A DNA stretch of 35,296 nt from Acidobacteriaceae bacterium (lineage in GTDB: Bacteria > Acidobacteriota > Terriglobia > Terriglobales > Acidobacteriaceae), in the NCBI GenBank assembly GCA_003165075.1, contig PLSM01000167.1, positions 1-35,296 of the forward strand, written 5' to 3'. The notes under the pieces are model-generated. The model made no database searches, was not told where the DNA came from, and saw nothing but the letters and a program-made list of their open reading frames with translations. A program made the position numbers and the translations under genes. Below are positions 25,409 through 33,515 of this stretch, piece by piece (the stretch's first letter is position 1; each line of letters starts with the position of its first letter).

Positions 25409-25596
25409 GCTTGTGTTGGGCCATTCTCCGCGTCGAACTCTGAGAATGCTCTCATAAAGCAAAGGAAGCGAAGCGGCACGTGCCGGCGAAGAGCTTGGGG
25501 CGATATGAAAGAGGAGGCGCCGAAGGCAAGCGAAAGGGCGGCAAGCAGGGGGATGCGGCACGTTACCTAAGTTCAATCATCTCTGTGATTTTCAGC

Positions 25597-25602
25597 TAGA
25601 AT
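25597..25602 (+). promoter_or_regulatory. Possible -10 box in the divergent Ig-protein/ATPase interval
   Basis: TAGAAT lies 111 bases before the proposed ATT start of the ATPase gene, in a 305-base gene-free interval (25409-25713). The same interval has a small hairpin, CCGATCC-CGT-GGATCGG, at 25636-25652. No convincing -35 hexamer was found. Confidence 0.25.
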
Positions 25603-25713
25603 AGCGGGGGAGCTGACACGCCTCGCTGGACCAGACCGATCCCGTGGATCGGGGTGTGGTGTTGTCACCCGTTTTAGAATGCGCGAAGGGGCCGCAGGGG
25701 CAAGGAGGACGCC

Positions 25714-27213
25714 ATTTCCACTTCAACACGATTGCGATTAGGGGATTTGCTGATCCGGGCCAAACTGGTGACCGAAGCCGATGTGGCCAAGGCGCTGGAG
25801 CGCATGAGCCGCCACAGCGGGCGTTTGGGCGACAACCTGGTGGCCATCGGCGCCATTCAACAGAAGACTCTGGACGCCTTTCTGCATCGTATTCCAGCCG
25901 AACCGGCGGACATGGCAGCGGTTGGAATTGATGAAGTAGACCTGATGGGGTTGCTGATGAAGCTGATCTACAAGGATCGGCTGGAAACCACCCGCCAGTT
26001 CATGGACGCCATCAAATTGCCCTACCACATTGTGCTCGACCTGGTGGGAATGGCTGTGAACCGCCAGCTGCTGCAGACGCTGGGATCGCGGTACTCGGAT
26101 AATCCCATCGACTTGAGTTATGCGTTCACCGAGGAGGGGCGGCGATGGACGTTGGACGCGTTGCAGCGGTTGCACTATACGGGGCCTGCGCCGGTAACCC
26201 TGGAAGAGTTCAACGACCAGGTAAACCTGCAGAAGCTCACCAATGAGCTGGTCACCGTGGAACGCATTCGCAAGGCGATTGCGCATCTGACGTTCGACGA
26301 CACCATTGTTGAGCAAAGCGGGCCGGCGCTGAACTCTGGCAGGGCGATGCTGCTGTATGGGCCGCCAGGCAATGGCAAGACCTCGGTGGCGTATTGCTTT
26401 GCGAGCGTATTCCACGACGTGATTTACATGCCTTATTCGGTGATCGTCGAAGGCCAGATCATTCGCGTGTACGACCCCAGCATTCATATCCCGCTGGATC
26501 CAACAGAGCTGAATGACGAAAACGCGCTTTCCGTGGTCCGGCGGGAGACGTATGACGCGCGTTGGGTACCGTGCAAGAGGCCGTTTGTGGTCACGGGTGG
26601 CGAACTGACGCTGGAGATGCTTGACCTTCGCTATGACGAGACGGGTCACTACTATGAGGCGCCGCTGCACATGAAAGCGCTGGGGGGCTGCTTCGTCATC
26701 GATGACTTCGGCCGCCAACTGGTGAGCCCCACCAACTTGCTGAACCGCTGGATTGTGCCCCTGGAGAGCCGGGTCGACTTTCTCAAGCTGCATACCGGGA
26801 AAAGCTTCGCCATTCCTTTTGAGGAACTAGTGATCTTTTCAACCAACCTGGAGCCGGAAGACCTGATGGACCCTGCTTTTCTGCGCCGTCTTCCCTACAA
26901 GATCGAGATCTCGTCACCCAGTCTGGAGAATTATCGTCGCATCTTTCAAACGGAGTGCGCACGCCAGGGGCTGGAATTGTCGCAGGAAACATTTGACATC
27001 ATTGTGCACAAAGTCCGGGTGGAAAAGGGGCTCGATTTCGCCGCTTACCACCCGCGGTTCATCGTGGACCAGGTGGTGGCGACGTGCAAGTTCATCGGAC
27101 TGCCCACGCATTTCGAACCGCGGTTTATCGACTATGCAATCGACAATCTGCGGGTAAAGCAATCTGCGGCGAAGCGGGCCAAGGAGACTTCCGCGCGGAT
27201 CGCGGACAAATAG
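25714..27213 (+). CDS. AAA+ ATPase with N-terminal GspE-N/MshEN-like domain
   Basis: 499 aa if started at ATT 25714. Residues ~7-60 (LRLGDLLIRAKLVTEADVAK, RLGDNLVAIGAIQQKTLDAF) match the N-terminal domain of type II secretion/type IV pilus ATPases, which in MshE binds cyclic di-GMP. An AAA+ module follows: Walker A GPPGNGKTS at 216-224, Walker B CFVIDDFG at 326-333, sensor-1 VIFSTN at 373-378, and an LRRLPYKIEI arginine-finger region. It is not a GspE ATPase. AAGGAGG lies five bases before ATT 25714; no ATG, GTG or TTG exists between that site and the upstream stop, and the next usable start, TTG 25732, is 23 bases from it. Role unknown; a regulatory ATPase answering a second messenger is a guess. 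Confidence 0.85.
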   Translation: MSTSTRLRLGDLLIRAKLVTEADVAKALERMSRHSGRLGDNLVAIGAIQQKTLDAFLHRIPAEPADMAAVGIDEVDLMGLLMKLIYKDRLETTRQFMDAIKLPYHIVLDLVGMAVNRQLLQTLGSRYSDNPIDLSYAFTEEGRRWTLDALQRLHYTGPAPVTLEEFNDQVNLQKLTNELVTVERIRKAIAHLTFDDTIVEQSGPALNSGRAMLLYGPPGNGKTSVAYCFASVFHDVIYMPYSVIVEGQIIRVYDPSIHIPLDPTELNDENALSVVRRETYDARWVPCKRPFVVTGGELTLEMLDLRYDETGHYYEAPLHMKALGGCFVIDDFGRQLVSPTNLLNRWIVPLESRVDFLKLHTGKSFAIPFEELVIFSTNLEPEDLMDPAFLRRLPYKIEISSPSLENYRRIFQTECARQGLELSQETFDIIVHKVRVEKGLDFAAYHPRFIVDQVVATCKFIGLPTHFEPRFIDYAIDNLRVKQSAAKRAKETSARIADK

Positions 27214-27265
27214 TGGCAGCCGGCTGCAACGCTGCGGGATGATGCATCGCGCGCAGGCAGCCCCG

Positions 27266-27466
27266 TCAAATTTCCGGGTAGAAGTCGAAGAACGCGTCGA
27301 GACTCCGCTTGAGCTGGGTCTCAATCTCCTCGCGCGAGCCCTCGATCATGTGCATGGTGACGTGGGCCTGGTGGCCATTGGCCAGCTTGAGGGTCGCGTC
27401 CTGAATCTCGGTAACCTCGCCCTCGGGCAGCAGGCGCAGTCCATAAACCAGTGTCAGATTTGCCAT
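27266..27466 (-). CDS. Small conserved-looking protein of unknown function
   Basis: 66 aa, acidic, no signal or membrane segment. The sequence begins MANLTLVYGLRLLPEGEVTE and ends with an amphipathic helix (SREEIETQLKRSLDAFFDFY). Strand-helix alternation and normal amino-acid use suggest a real protein rather than a shadow. It is convergent with the ATPase gene and divergent from the GH125 gene, so it stands alone. The ribosome site before ATG 27466 is weak. No family recognised; a homologue search would settle reality. Confidence 0.6.
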   Translation of the reverse strand: MANLTLVYGLRLLPEGEVTEIQDATLKLANGHQAHVTMHMIEGSREEIETQLKRSLDAFFDFYPEI

Positions 27467-27519
27467 GACCGCATTGTAGAGCCCGACAGGTGTGCACAGA
27501 CGGATGGTGATAGGCCGGA

Positions 27520-27525
27520 TAGAAT
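27520..27525 (+). promoter_or_regulatory. Possible -10 box for the GH125 gene
   Basis: TAGAAT lies 47 bases before the GH125 start in the 106-base divergent interval. Its position suits a promoter, but no clear -35 box is visible. Confidence 0.3.
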
Positions 27526-27572
27526 GGCGTGGGCACTGCGTAGGTGAAGACGCCTAGGCCAAGGAGCAAGCA

Positions 27573-29012
27573 ATGGCTGGGATGAGCCGGAGAGATTGGT
27601 TGAAGGGCGCGGCTGCGGTGCTGGCAGCGGGGCGGCATAGCTGGGCAGAGGCGCCGGGGACGGCATTGCCCCACGCGCGTCCGCCGATGGGCGAGCGCCA
27701 CTTTACCAGTGTGGCCGTCGAAGCCGTGATAACGCGGGTTCGGCCCGGCATCGCCGACCCGGCACTGGCGGTGATGTTTGAGAACTGCCTTCCCAATACG
27801 CTCGACACCACGGTTTGGCCGGGCAGCTTCGAGGGCAAGCCGGACACCTTCGTGGTGACTGGCGACATCGACGCGATGTGGCTGCGCGACTCGTCAGCGC
27901 AATTGTGGCCCTATCTGCCGCTGGCCAAAGAGGACGCCCGCCTGCGCGAACTGCTGGAGGGAGCCATCCGACGCCAGGCGCGCATGATCCTTCTCGATCC
28001 TTATGCCAATGCTTTTATGCGCGATGCCTCGGCCGCGCCGTTGAGCTGGTCGGTAAACGACAAGACGGAGCACCATCCCGGCGTGGGCGAACGCAAGTGG
28101 GAGGTCGATTCGCTGTGCTACCCAATCCGCCTGGCGCATGGCTACTGGCGGCAGACGCGCGATACGCGGCCCTTCGATGGCGCATGGAAGGAAGCGGGGT
28201 GGACGATTGTGCGCACCTTCCGCGCACAACAGCGCAAGCAGGGGCAGGGACCCTATTCATTTCAACGCGAATCGGCCATTCCCTCGGACACGCTCCCTTT
28301 GGAGGGCTTTGGCAATCCGGCGCGCCCGGTGGGGATGATCTTTTCAATGTTCCGTCCCTCCGACGACGCCTGCATCTACCCCTTGTTTGTGCCCGGCAAC
28401 CTGTTTGCGGTCGTGAGCCTGCGCCAGTTGGCGGAGCTGGCCACGCACGTGCTTGGCGATGCCGCGCTGGCCCGGGAGGCGGAGACGCTGGCTGCGGAGG
28501 TGGAGAGCGCGGTGGATCGCTTTGGCAAGACGCAGAGCGCGAGCCTGGGACCGATCTGGGCTTACGAGGTGGATGGCTACGGCAATGCGCTGATGATGGA
28601 CGACGCCGGCGCGCCGGGACTGCTGAGCCTGCCCTACCTGGGGTGTTGCCGCGGGGATGATCCGCTCTATCAGCGCACACGCCAGTTTGTCCACAGCGCG
28701 GCGAATCCATATTTCATACACGGGAAAGCGGCCGAGGGTGTGGGCAGCCCGCACGTGGGACTGACGAGCATTTGGCCCATGTCGATCGTGATGCGGGCGC
28801 TCACTTCGCAGGATGGGCCGGAGATACGCCAATGCTTGCGCTGGTTGCGCGCGACCACAGCGGGAACCGGCTTTATGCACGAGTCATTCGACAAGGACGA
28901 TCCGGCCAAGTTCACGCGGCCATGGTTTGCCTGGGCCAACACGCTGTTTGGAGAACTGGTGGTGCGACTGGGCGCCGAACGGCCCTCGTTGATCGCCACA
29001 CGGTTGGACTGA
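27573..29012 (+). CDS. Glycoside hydrolase family 125 exo-alpha-1,6-mannosidase, exported
   Basis: 479 aa. GH125 enzymes are metal-independent, inverting exo-alpha-1,6-mannosidases that trim mannans and N-glycans. Family landmarks: VTGDIDAMWLRDSSAQLWPY, FRPSDDACIYPLFVPGNLFA, GGxDDP-like CCRGDDPLY, LTSIWPMSIVMRALTS, and the C-terminal GTGFMHESFDKDDP with the glutamate that I take as catalytic base, followed by WFAWANTLFGEL. The N-terminus MAGMSRRDWLKGAAAVLAAG is a twin-arginine-type signal (SRRDWLK), so folded export to the periplasm is likely. AAGGAG lies upstream of ATG 27573. No sugar transporter or other glycosidase is adjacent, so the substrate in this organism is open. Confidence 0.93.
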   Translation: MAGMSRRDWLKGAAAVLAAGRHSWAEAPGTALPHARPPMGERHFTSVAVEAVITRVRPGIADPALAVMFENCLPNTLDTTVWPGSFEGKPDTFVVTGDIDAMWLRDSSAQLWPYLPLAKEDARLRELLEGAIRRQARMILLDPYANAFMRDASAAPLSWSVNDKTEHHPGVGERKWEVDSLCYPIRLAHGYWRQTRDTRPFDGAWKEAGWTIVRTFRAQQRKQGQGPYSFQRESAIPSDTLPLEGFGNPARPVGMIFSMFRPSDDACIYPLFVPGNLFAVVSLRQLAELATHVLGDAALAREAETLAAEVESAVDRFGKTQSASLGPIWAYEVDGYGNALMMDDAGAPGLLSLPYLGCCRGDDPLYQRTRQFVHSAANPYFIHGKAAEGVGSPHVGLTSIWPMSIVMRALTSQDGPEIRQCLRWLRATTAGTGFMHESFDKDDPAKFTRPWFAWANTLFGELVVRLGAERPSLIATRLD

Positions 29013-29090
29013 GCCCGGGCGTACTGAATTGCAGCCGCGTTGGAATCGAAGCCAGCGGGCGAAGCATCTATTATCAACACGGGAAACTAC

Positions 29091-30038
29091 ATGACTGAGA
29101 CTCTTGACACCGTTATCCTTGGCTCCGGCTGCGCCGGACTCACTGCCGCCATCTATACTGCACGCGCCGGCTTGAAACCGCTGGTGCTGGAGGGCCATGA
29201 GCCGGGCGGCCAGCTATCGATCACAACGCTGGTGGAAAACTTTCCCGGGTGGCCGGACGGCATCCAGGGGCCGGAACTGATTGAGAACATGAAGAAGCAG
29301 GCCGCACGATTCGGCGCCACGTTTCAACTGGCGCATTTGAATTCGGTGGACCTGAAGGAGCACCCGTACCGTCTGCAGACCTCAACAGGGGAGATCAGCG
29401 CACGCACCCTGATCGTGGCTTCCGGCGCCAGTGCGCGGTGGCTCGGATTGCCCAGCGAGCAATCGCTGATTGGCCACGGGGTATCGAGTTGCGCCACGTG
29501 CGACGGCTTTTTCTTTCGCGGCAAGGAGATTGCGGTGGTGGGTGGGGGCGACTCGGCGATGGAAGAGGCGCTGTTCCTCACCCGTTTTGCCTCCAAGGTC
29601 ACGCTGCTGCACCGCCGCGACGCTTTCCGAGCCTCGAAGATCATGCTGGAGCGGGCAATCGCGCATCCGAACATCGAACTGCGCACCAATACCGTGGTGG
29701 AAGAGGCGCTGGGCGTGGAAGAAAAAGAACTGAAGGGGCTCAAGCTGAAGGACGTGAAGACTGGCGCGGGGTACGAACTGGAAGTGAAGGGGCTGTTTCT
29801 GGGCATCGGGCACGAGCCAAACGCAAAGATGTTTGCCGGGCAGATGGACCTGGATGAGGAAGGCTACATCAAGACGACAGGGAACGTGCTGACAACGAAC
29901 AACGGGTCGGTCATCCCCGGCGTGTTTGCCTGTGGAGACGTGCAGGACAGGCGCTACCGGCAGGCAATCACCGCGGCTGGGTCGGGATGCATGGCGGCTC
30001 TGGAGGCGGAGAAGTTTCTTGAGGCGGTGGGACACTGA
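29091..30038 (+). CDS. trxB: Thioredoxin reductase
   Basis: Low-molecular-weight NADPH-dependent thioredoxin reductase, 315 aa. FAD-binding VILGSGCAGLTAAIYTARAG near the start (residues 8-27), the redox pair CATC at 134-137 followed by DGFFF, the NADPH motif VVGGGDSAMEEA, and the C-terminal FAD segment GVFACGDVQDRRYRQAITAAG are all present. GGGAA lies six bases before ATG 29091; an in-frame start at 29040 is ignored. It reduces thioredoxin, which in turn can serve the peroxiredoxin encoded at 33516-34172. It is followed after 25 bases by the DUF4188 gene. Confidence 0.95.
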   Translation: MTETLDTVILGSGCAGLTAAIYTARAGLKPLVLEGHEPGGQLSITTLVENFPGWPDGIQGPELIENMKKQAARFGATFQLAHLNSVDLKEHPYRLQTSTGEISARTLIVASGASARWLGLPSEQSLIGHGVSSCATCDGFFFRGKEIAVVGGGDSAMEEALFLTRFASKVTLLHRRDAFRASKIMLERAIAHPNIELRTNTVVEEALGVEEKELKGLKLKDVKTGAGYELEVKGLFLGIGHEPNAKMFAGQMDLDEEGYIKTTGNVLTTNNGSVIPGVFACGDVQDRRYRQAITAAGSGCMAALEAEKFLEAVGH

Positions 30039-30063
30039 GAGGATTGCACGAAGGAGGAGCGTG

Positions 30064-30570
30064 ATGGGATCGGTCTTTCCTGGACGCTTTACCGCGCAGA
30101 GCGACGAGCCATTCGTGGTGTTTCTCATCGGCATGCGGGTCAACCGGCTCCTGGCCCTGCGCAGTTGGACGCGGGTTGCCGCGGCCATGCCTCCCATGAT
30201 CGCCGAACTGCGGCGCAATCCCGCGCTGGGCCTGTTACATGCCGAGTTTTTCTTTTATTGGCGCGGGGTTGGAGTGATCCAGTATTGGCGCAGCTTCGAC
30301 CTTCTGCACGCCTACGCACACGCCCGCGACGCAGCGCATCTGCCGGCATGGGCGGAGTTCAATCGCCGCATCGGAGGCAATGGCTCGGTGGGCATCTGGC
30401 ACGAGACCTACACTGTGGCACCCGGCCAATACGAGGCCATCTACGCCAACATGCCGCGGTTCGGCCTGGCTCGGGCGACCGAACACGTGAGCGCAACGGG
30501 CCGCCTGGAAAGCGCTCGCTCGCGCATCGGCAAGCCGGATCTGCCGGAAGCGGCTCCACACCAGAATTGA
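30064..30570 (+). CDS. DUF4188 family protein
   Basis: 168 aa, cytoplasmic. Resembles DUF4188 proteins throughout: RFTAQSDEPFVVFLIGMRVN, GLLHAEFFFYWRGVGVIQYW, RDAAHLPAWAEFNRRIG, VGIWHETYTVAPGQYEAIYA and NMPRFGL. The fold is probably ferredoxin-like, akin to small haem-binding monooxygenases or dehydratases, but no activity is established to my knowledge. AGGAGG sits six bases before ATG 30064 (GTG 30061 is also possible). It lies 25 bases after trxB, so the two are probably cotranscribed. Confidence 0.87.
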   Translation: MGSVFPGRFTAQSDEPFVVFLIGMRVNRLLALRSWTRVAAAMPPMIAELRRNPALGLLHAEFFFYWRGVGVIQYWRSFDLLHAYAHARDAAHLPAWAEFNRRIGGNGSVGIWHETYTVAPGQYEAIYANMPRFGLARATEHVSATGRLESARSRIGKPDLPEAAPHQN

Positions 30571-30890
30571 TGAAAGGCGAAGAAGACCTCTCCTACGAGG
30601 AAGAGTGCGGAAACGGCGTGGTTCCAGTGCAGATGCTGGCCGAAGTAGGAGGTGACAAAGACGCCGAAAACTATCAGCGTGATGACTTCCTGGATCACCT
30701 TCAACTGCACGGGGCTGAAGCGATCAGCGCCAATGCGGTTGGCCGGCACCTGGAAGCAGTACTCGAAGAAAGCAATGCCCCAACTGACGAGGACGACCTT
30801 CCACAACGTTTCTTGACGGAAGCGCAGGTGGCCGTACTAGGCAAAGGTCATGAAGGTGTTGGAGATGGTGAGAAGAACGACGGTCCACAC
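30441..30890 (-). pseudogene. DUF486 (DMT-like) membrane protein, interrupted by an amber codon
   Basis: From GTG 30890 the minus strand reads VWTVVLLTISNTFMTFA, then TAG (30837-30839), then in the same frame YGHLRFRQETL, WKVVLVSWGIAFFEYCFQVP, ANRIGADRFSPVQLKVIQEV and SALFLVGEVFFAFH. This matches the small COG3169/DUF486 membrane protein family, in which the phrase is FMTFAWYGHL; the tryptophan codon TGG has become TAG. The open frame runs past the expected end near 30570 and into the DUF4188 gene on the other strand, to a stop at 30441, so the original stop seems lost too. No ribosome site precedes the GTG. The rest of the frame is well kept, which suggests recent decay or an assembly error. 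Confidence 0.75.
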
Positions 30891-30973
30891 GTAAAATTAA
30901 ATGCGGATGGATGGAGCCGAGTTGCTGAGTTGATCCAAGTTGAAGGGCGAAGTGAAGTGCGGACGGGCACGCA

Positions 30974-31714
30974 ATGACGATGCTAGCGGAGAACCTGGAA
31001 CGGCTGGAAGAGGCGATTGCAGAGGCCTGCCGCCGCGCGGGCCGCGGGCGCGACGAAGTGGAGTTGATGGCTGTCTCGAAGACGCGGCCGGCGGAGACAA
31101 TTGCGGAAGCCGCGGGGCTGGGACTGACTCTGTTTGGCGAAAACCGGGTGCAGGAGTATGCGGCCAAGGCACCGGCGTTGCATGCGGCGGATCTTTGGAC
31201 GAGCACGATGCGGGAAAGGCTCCGCGTGCATCTGATTGGCCACCTGCAATCGAACAAAGCGGCGCGGGCGGTGGAACTGTTTGACGGGATCGACTCAGTG
31301 GATTCGGTGCGGCTGGCCGAGCGGCTGAACGAGGCGGCGGGGAAGCACGGCAAGAGGCTGCCGATTCTTATCGAGGTGAAACTGAGCCCCGAAGAGACGA
31401 AGGCGGGGCTGGAGCCGGAGGCGGCCGAAGCGGCGCAATTGCTGGAGCGGCTGCCGGACCTGGAGCACCTGGAGACGCGGGGACTGATGACCATCGCTCC
31501 GTGGGGCGTGCCGGAAGACGTGACGCGGGCCTGCTTTCGCAGCTTGCGCGGGTGGCGGGAGCGGTGGGCGGCGGCGCATCCGAGGCTGCGCCTGGACATG
31601 CTTTCGATGGGGATGAGCGGGGATTTTGCGCTGGCAATTGAGGAGGGCGCGACGCGCATTCGCGTGGGCACGGCGCTGTTTGGCAAACGTGCGCCGTGGA
31701 AGGGAGCCGAGTGA
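30974..31714 (+). CDS. yggS: YggS/PROSC family PLP-homeostasis protein
   Basis: Pyridoxal-phosphate-binding protein of the COG0325 family, which controls vitamin B6 and amino-acid pools and has no proven enzyme activity. The PLP lysine is Lys36 in AVSKTRPAE. FGENRVQEYAAKA, HLIGHLQSNKA, ETRGLMTIAPWG, DMLSMGMSGDFALAIEEGAT and IRVGTALFG are family signatures. Length is 246 aa. Ribosome site before ATG 30974 is weak. Its stop overlaps the ATG of the DUF167 gene by one base; yggS-yggU linkage is widespread. Confidence 0.94.
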   Translation: MTMLAENLERLEEAIAEACRRAGRGRDEVELMAVSKTRPAETIAEAAGLGLTLFGENRVQEYAAKAPALHAADLWTSTMRERLRVHLIGHLQSNKAARAVELFDGIDSVDSVRLAERLNEAAGKHGKRLPILIEVKLSPEETKAGLEPEAAEAAQLLERLPDLEHLETRGLMTIAPWGVPEDVTRACFRSLRGWRERWAAAHPRLRLDMLSMGMSGDFALAIEEGATRIRVGTALFGKRAPWKGAE

Positions 31715-32016
31715 TGCTGCGCAGCGTTGCGGGCGGAGTGACGTTGGCGGTGCGGGCCTTGCCGGGAGCGAAGAAGAAGACGGCGATTGATGGAGTTTAT
31801 TGCGAGGGGGAAAAGTCGCGATTAAAGATCAGGGTTCAGGCACCAGCGGTGGAAGGGCGGGCTAACGCGGCGCTGATCGAGTTTCTGGCGGAGATGTTTG
31901 GAGTGCCTAAGAGTTATGTGGAGTTAGTGAGTGGCGAGTTATCGCGGAGCAAGGTTTTTCTGCTGCGGGGGGTTGCCGTGGAGAAGGCGGGAGCTATCCT
32001 GGCGGACTGGACCTGA
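31714..32016 (+). CDS. yggU: DUF167/YggU family protein
   Basis: 100 aa from ATG 31714, whose first base is the last base of the yggS stop codon. The family core LAVRALPGAKKKTAIDGVY, then KIRVQAPAVEGRANAALIEF and VSGELSRSKVFLL is intact. AGGGAG lies upstream; GTG 31711 is an alternative. A small conserved cytoplasmic protein of unknown function, translationally coupled to yggS. Confidence 0.92.
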   Translation: MLRSVAGGVTLAVRALPGAKKKTAIDGVYCEGEKSRLKIRVQAPAVEGRANAALIEFLAEMFGVPKSYVELVSGELSRSKVFLLRGVAVEKAGAILADWT

Positions 32017-32087
32017 CGGCTCGTCGATGAACGACCTGCGAAGGCGTCTTGGGCTATACTTTCGTCGATCCAATCAGGGGTTTGTAC

Positions 32088-33506
32088 GTGGCAAGACTAG
32101 GCTCAACCACTCATCGATTTTCAGCTTCTTCGCTTCTGTTGCTTTCGAGCGTTCTGTATGTGGGCAGCATTGCTTTTTCACCGATCGCCAACGCTCAGAG
32201 ACCGGCCCCCCCTCCCGTCAAAGGCTATATCACGGCAGTCAACCCAGCCACCGGGTTCGACGTGAACCGAGAGCATGTGAAGGTGCTCCCCGGAACCCAC
32301 TTCGGGATCCTTGGCGGATTGGATGGCGTCTATGACGACGCCTTGCGGGACAAGGTGAGTGTGGGCGCCTACGTGCAAGTAGGGCATTCAAGAAAACTGG
32401 ATGATAAGGCAAGCAACACTGTAACGGCAGACGAAGTGCTCCTCCGCGACGACTGGAATGAAGAACCCGAGGGCCTGGGTGTGATCGACAGGGTTGTTTC
32501 CACCGGGGCAGAGCCGGTATTCCAGGCAGACGGTTACCGCATTCGCATCACTTCAGCCACTGAGATTTCGTATGCCGAGGACCTGAAGACTCTTGGAGAC
32601 GCGGGTACCAACACATGGGTGCGCTACGAAGGCAAACGGGATAAGGCGGGCGTCTTGGTGGCCTCGAAGGCACGCTTCTTTCCTGCGAAGAGGGGATTGC
32701 TCAAGGCCGCGCTGCTGCATGAAGCCTGGGACATGAGTCCCAAGCCTGTCGGCAACTCCGAAAGGGGTCCGAACTCGCCCCCGGTGAAACAGGGTAATGT
32801 TCTCAATGCAGACGGCTCTTTGAACCAGGACGCAGAAGTTCAGTACAGTGGATACCAATTCCGCGACGAGCCTCATCGGATACCGATGGATCCCCCTTTG
32901 CAGGAACGGGTGCGGCGCGTGGGCATGAGCGTGGTGCCTGCCTACCAGAAGCTGCTTCCGGACGACGACCCATCGAAGATCCACTTTCGGTTTTATGCCG
33001 TGGAAGACGAGAAGAATCGCACGGAGATCTGCTCGTCCAACGGGATTATTTATGTCCCTGCACAGATTCTGCAGAGGCTTAGGAGCAACGACCAACTGGC
33101 AGCGGTGCTGGCGGATGGCGTGGCCTATAACCTGCAACGGCAGGGAGCGAAGATGGAAGCCGGAAGGAGCACGTCTATACTCGGCTATTACGCGGGTGAC
33201 GTGGTTGCAGCGAACGTTCCGGGGATTGGCGTACACACGGCGGTTGGCGGCGGTATCGGCTCTACGCAGACGGAAGAGCAGCGGGGGCGAGTTGCGCTGG
33301 CCCTGGTGGCCGACGCGGGGTATGACCCGTGGCAGGCTCCGGAGGCATGGAGGCTGCTGGCGCCGAAGAAGCTGCCCAAGGATCTGGACTCGCTGAAGTA
33401 TCCGGACCGCAGCGGGTATCAACTGAGAATTCTCAATCTGCAATACCGCGACAAAGCGGCTGCCGATAGCAGTGGTGCGGTTCCCACCGCTTCTGCGGGG
33501 AAATGA
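32088..33506 (+). CDS. Secreted M48-like protein lacking the zinc motif
   Basis: 472 aa from GTG 32088, which has AGGGG seven bases upstream; the frame is open to TTG 32049. A signal peptide (ASSLLLLSSVLYVGSIAFSP, cleavage after IANA) is followed by a DUF5666-like beta domain (VKGYITAVNPATGFDV, VGAYVQVGHSRKL). The C-terminal half, from LQERVRRVGMSVVPAYQK through NGIIYVPAQILQRLRSNDQL, aligns with M48 metallopeptidases, but where those have AHEIAH it reads AVLADGVAYNLQ (about residues 339-350). The later GYDPWQAPEAWRLL also matches M48. Zinc ligands are therefore lost and it is probably a non-catalytic relative. Function unknown; periplasmic by prediction. Confidence 0.78.
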   Translation: MARLGSTTHRFSASSLLLLSSVLYVGSIAFSPIANAQRPAPPPVKGYITAVNPATGFDVNREHVKVLPGTHFGILGGLDGVYDDALRDKVSVGAYVQVGHSRKLDDKASNTVTADEVLLRDDWNEEPEGLGVIDRVVSTGAEPVFQADGYRIRITSATEISYAEDLKTLGDAGTNTWVRYEGKRDKAGVLVASKARFFPAKRGLLKAALLHEAWDMSPKPVGNSERGPNSPPVKQGNVLNADGSLNQDAEVQYSGYQFRDEPHRIPMDPPLQERVRRVGMSVVPAYQKLLPDDDPSKIHFRFYAVEDEKNRTEICSSNGIIYVPAQILQRLRSNDQLAAVLADGVAYNLQRQGAKMEAGRSTSILGYYAGDVVAANVPGIGVHTAVGGGIGSTQTEEQRGRVALALVADAGYDPWQAPEAWRLLAPKKLPKDLDSLKYPDRSGYQLRILNLQYRDKAAADSSGAVPTASAGK

Positions 33507-33515
33507 GGGAGCGCC

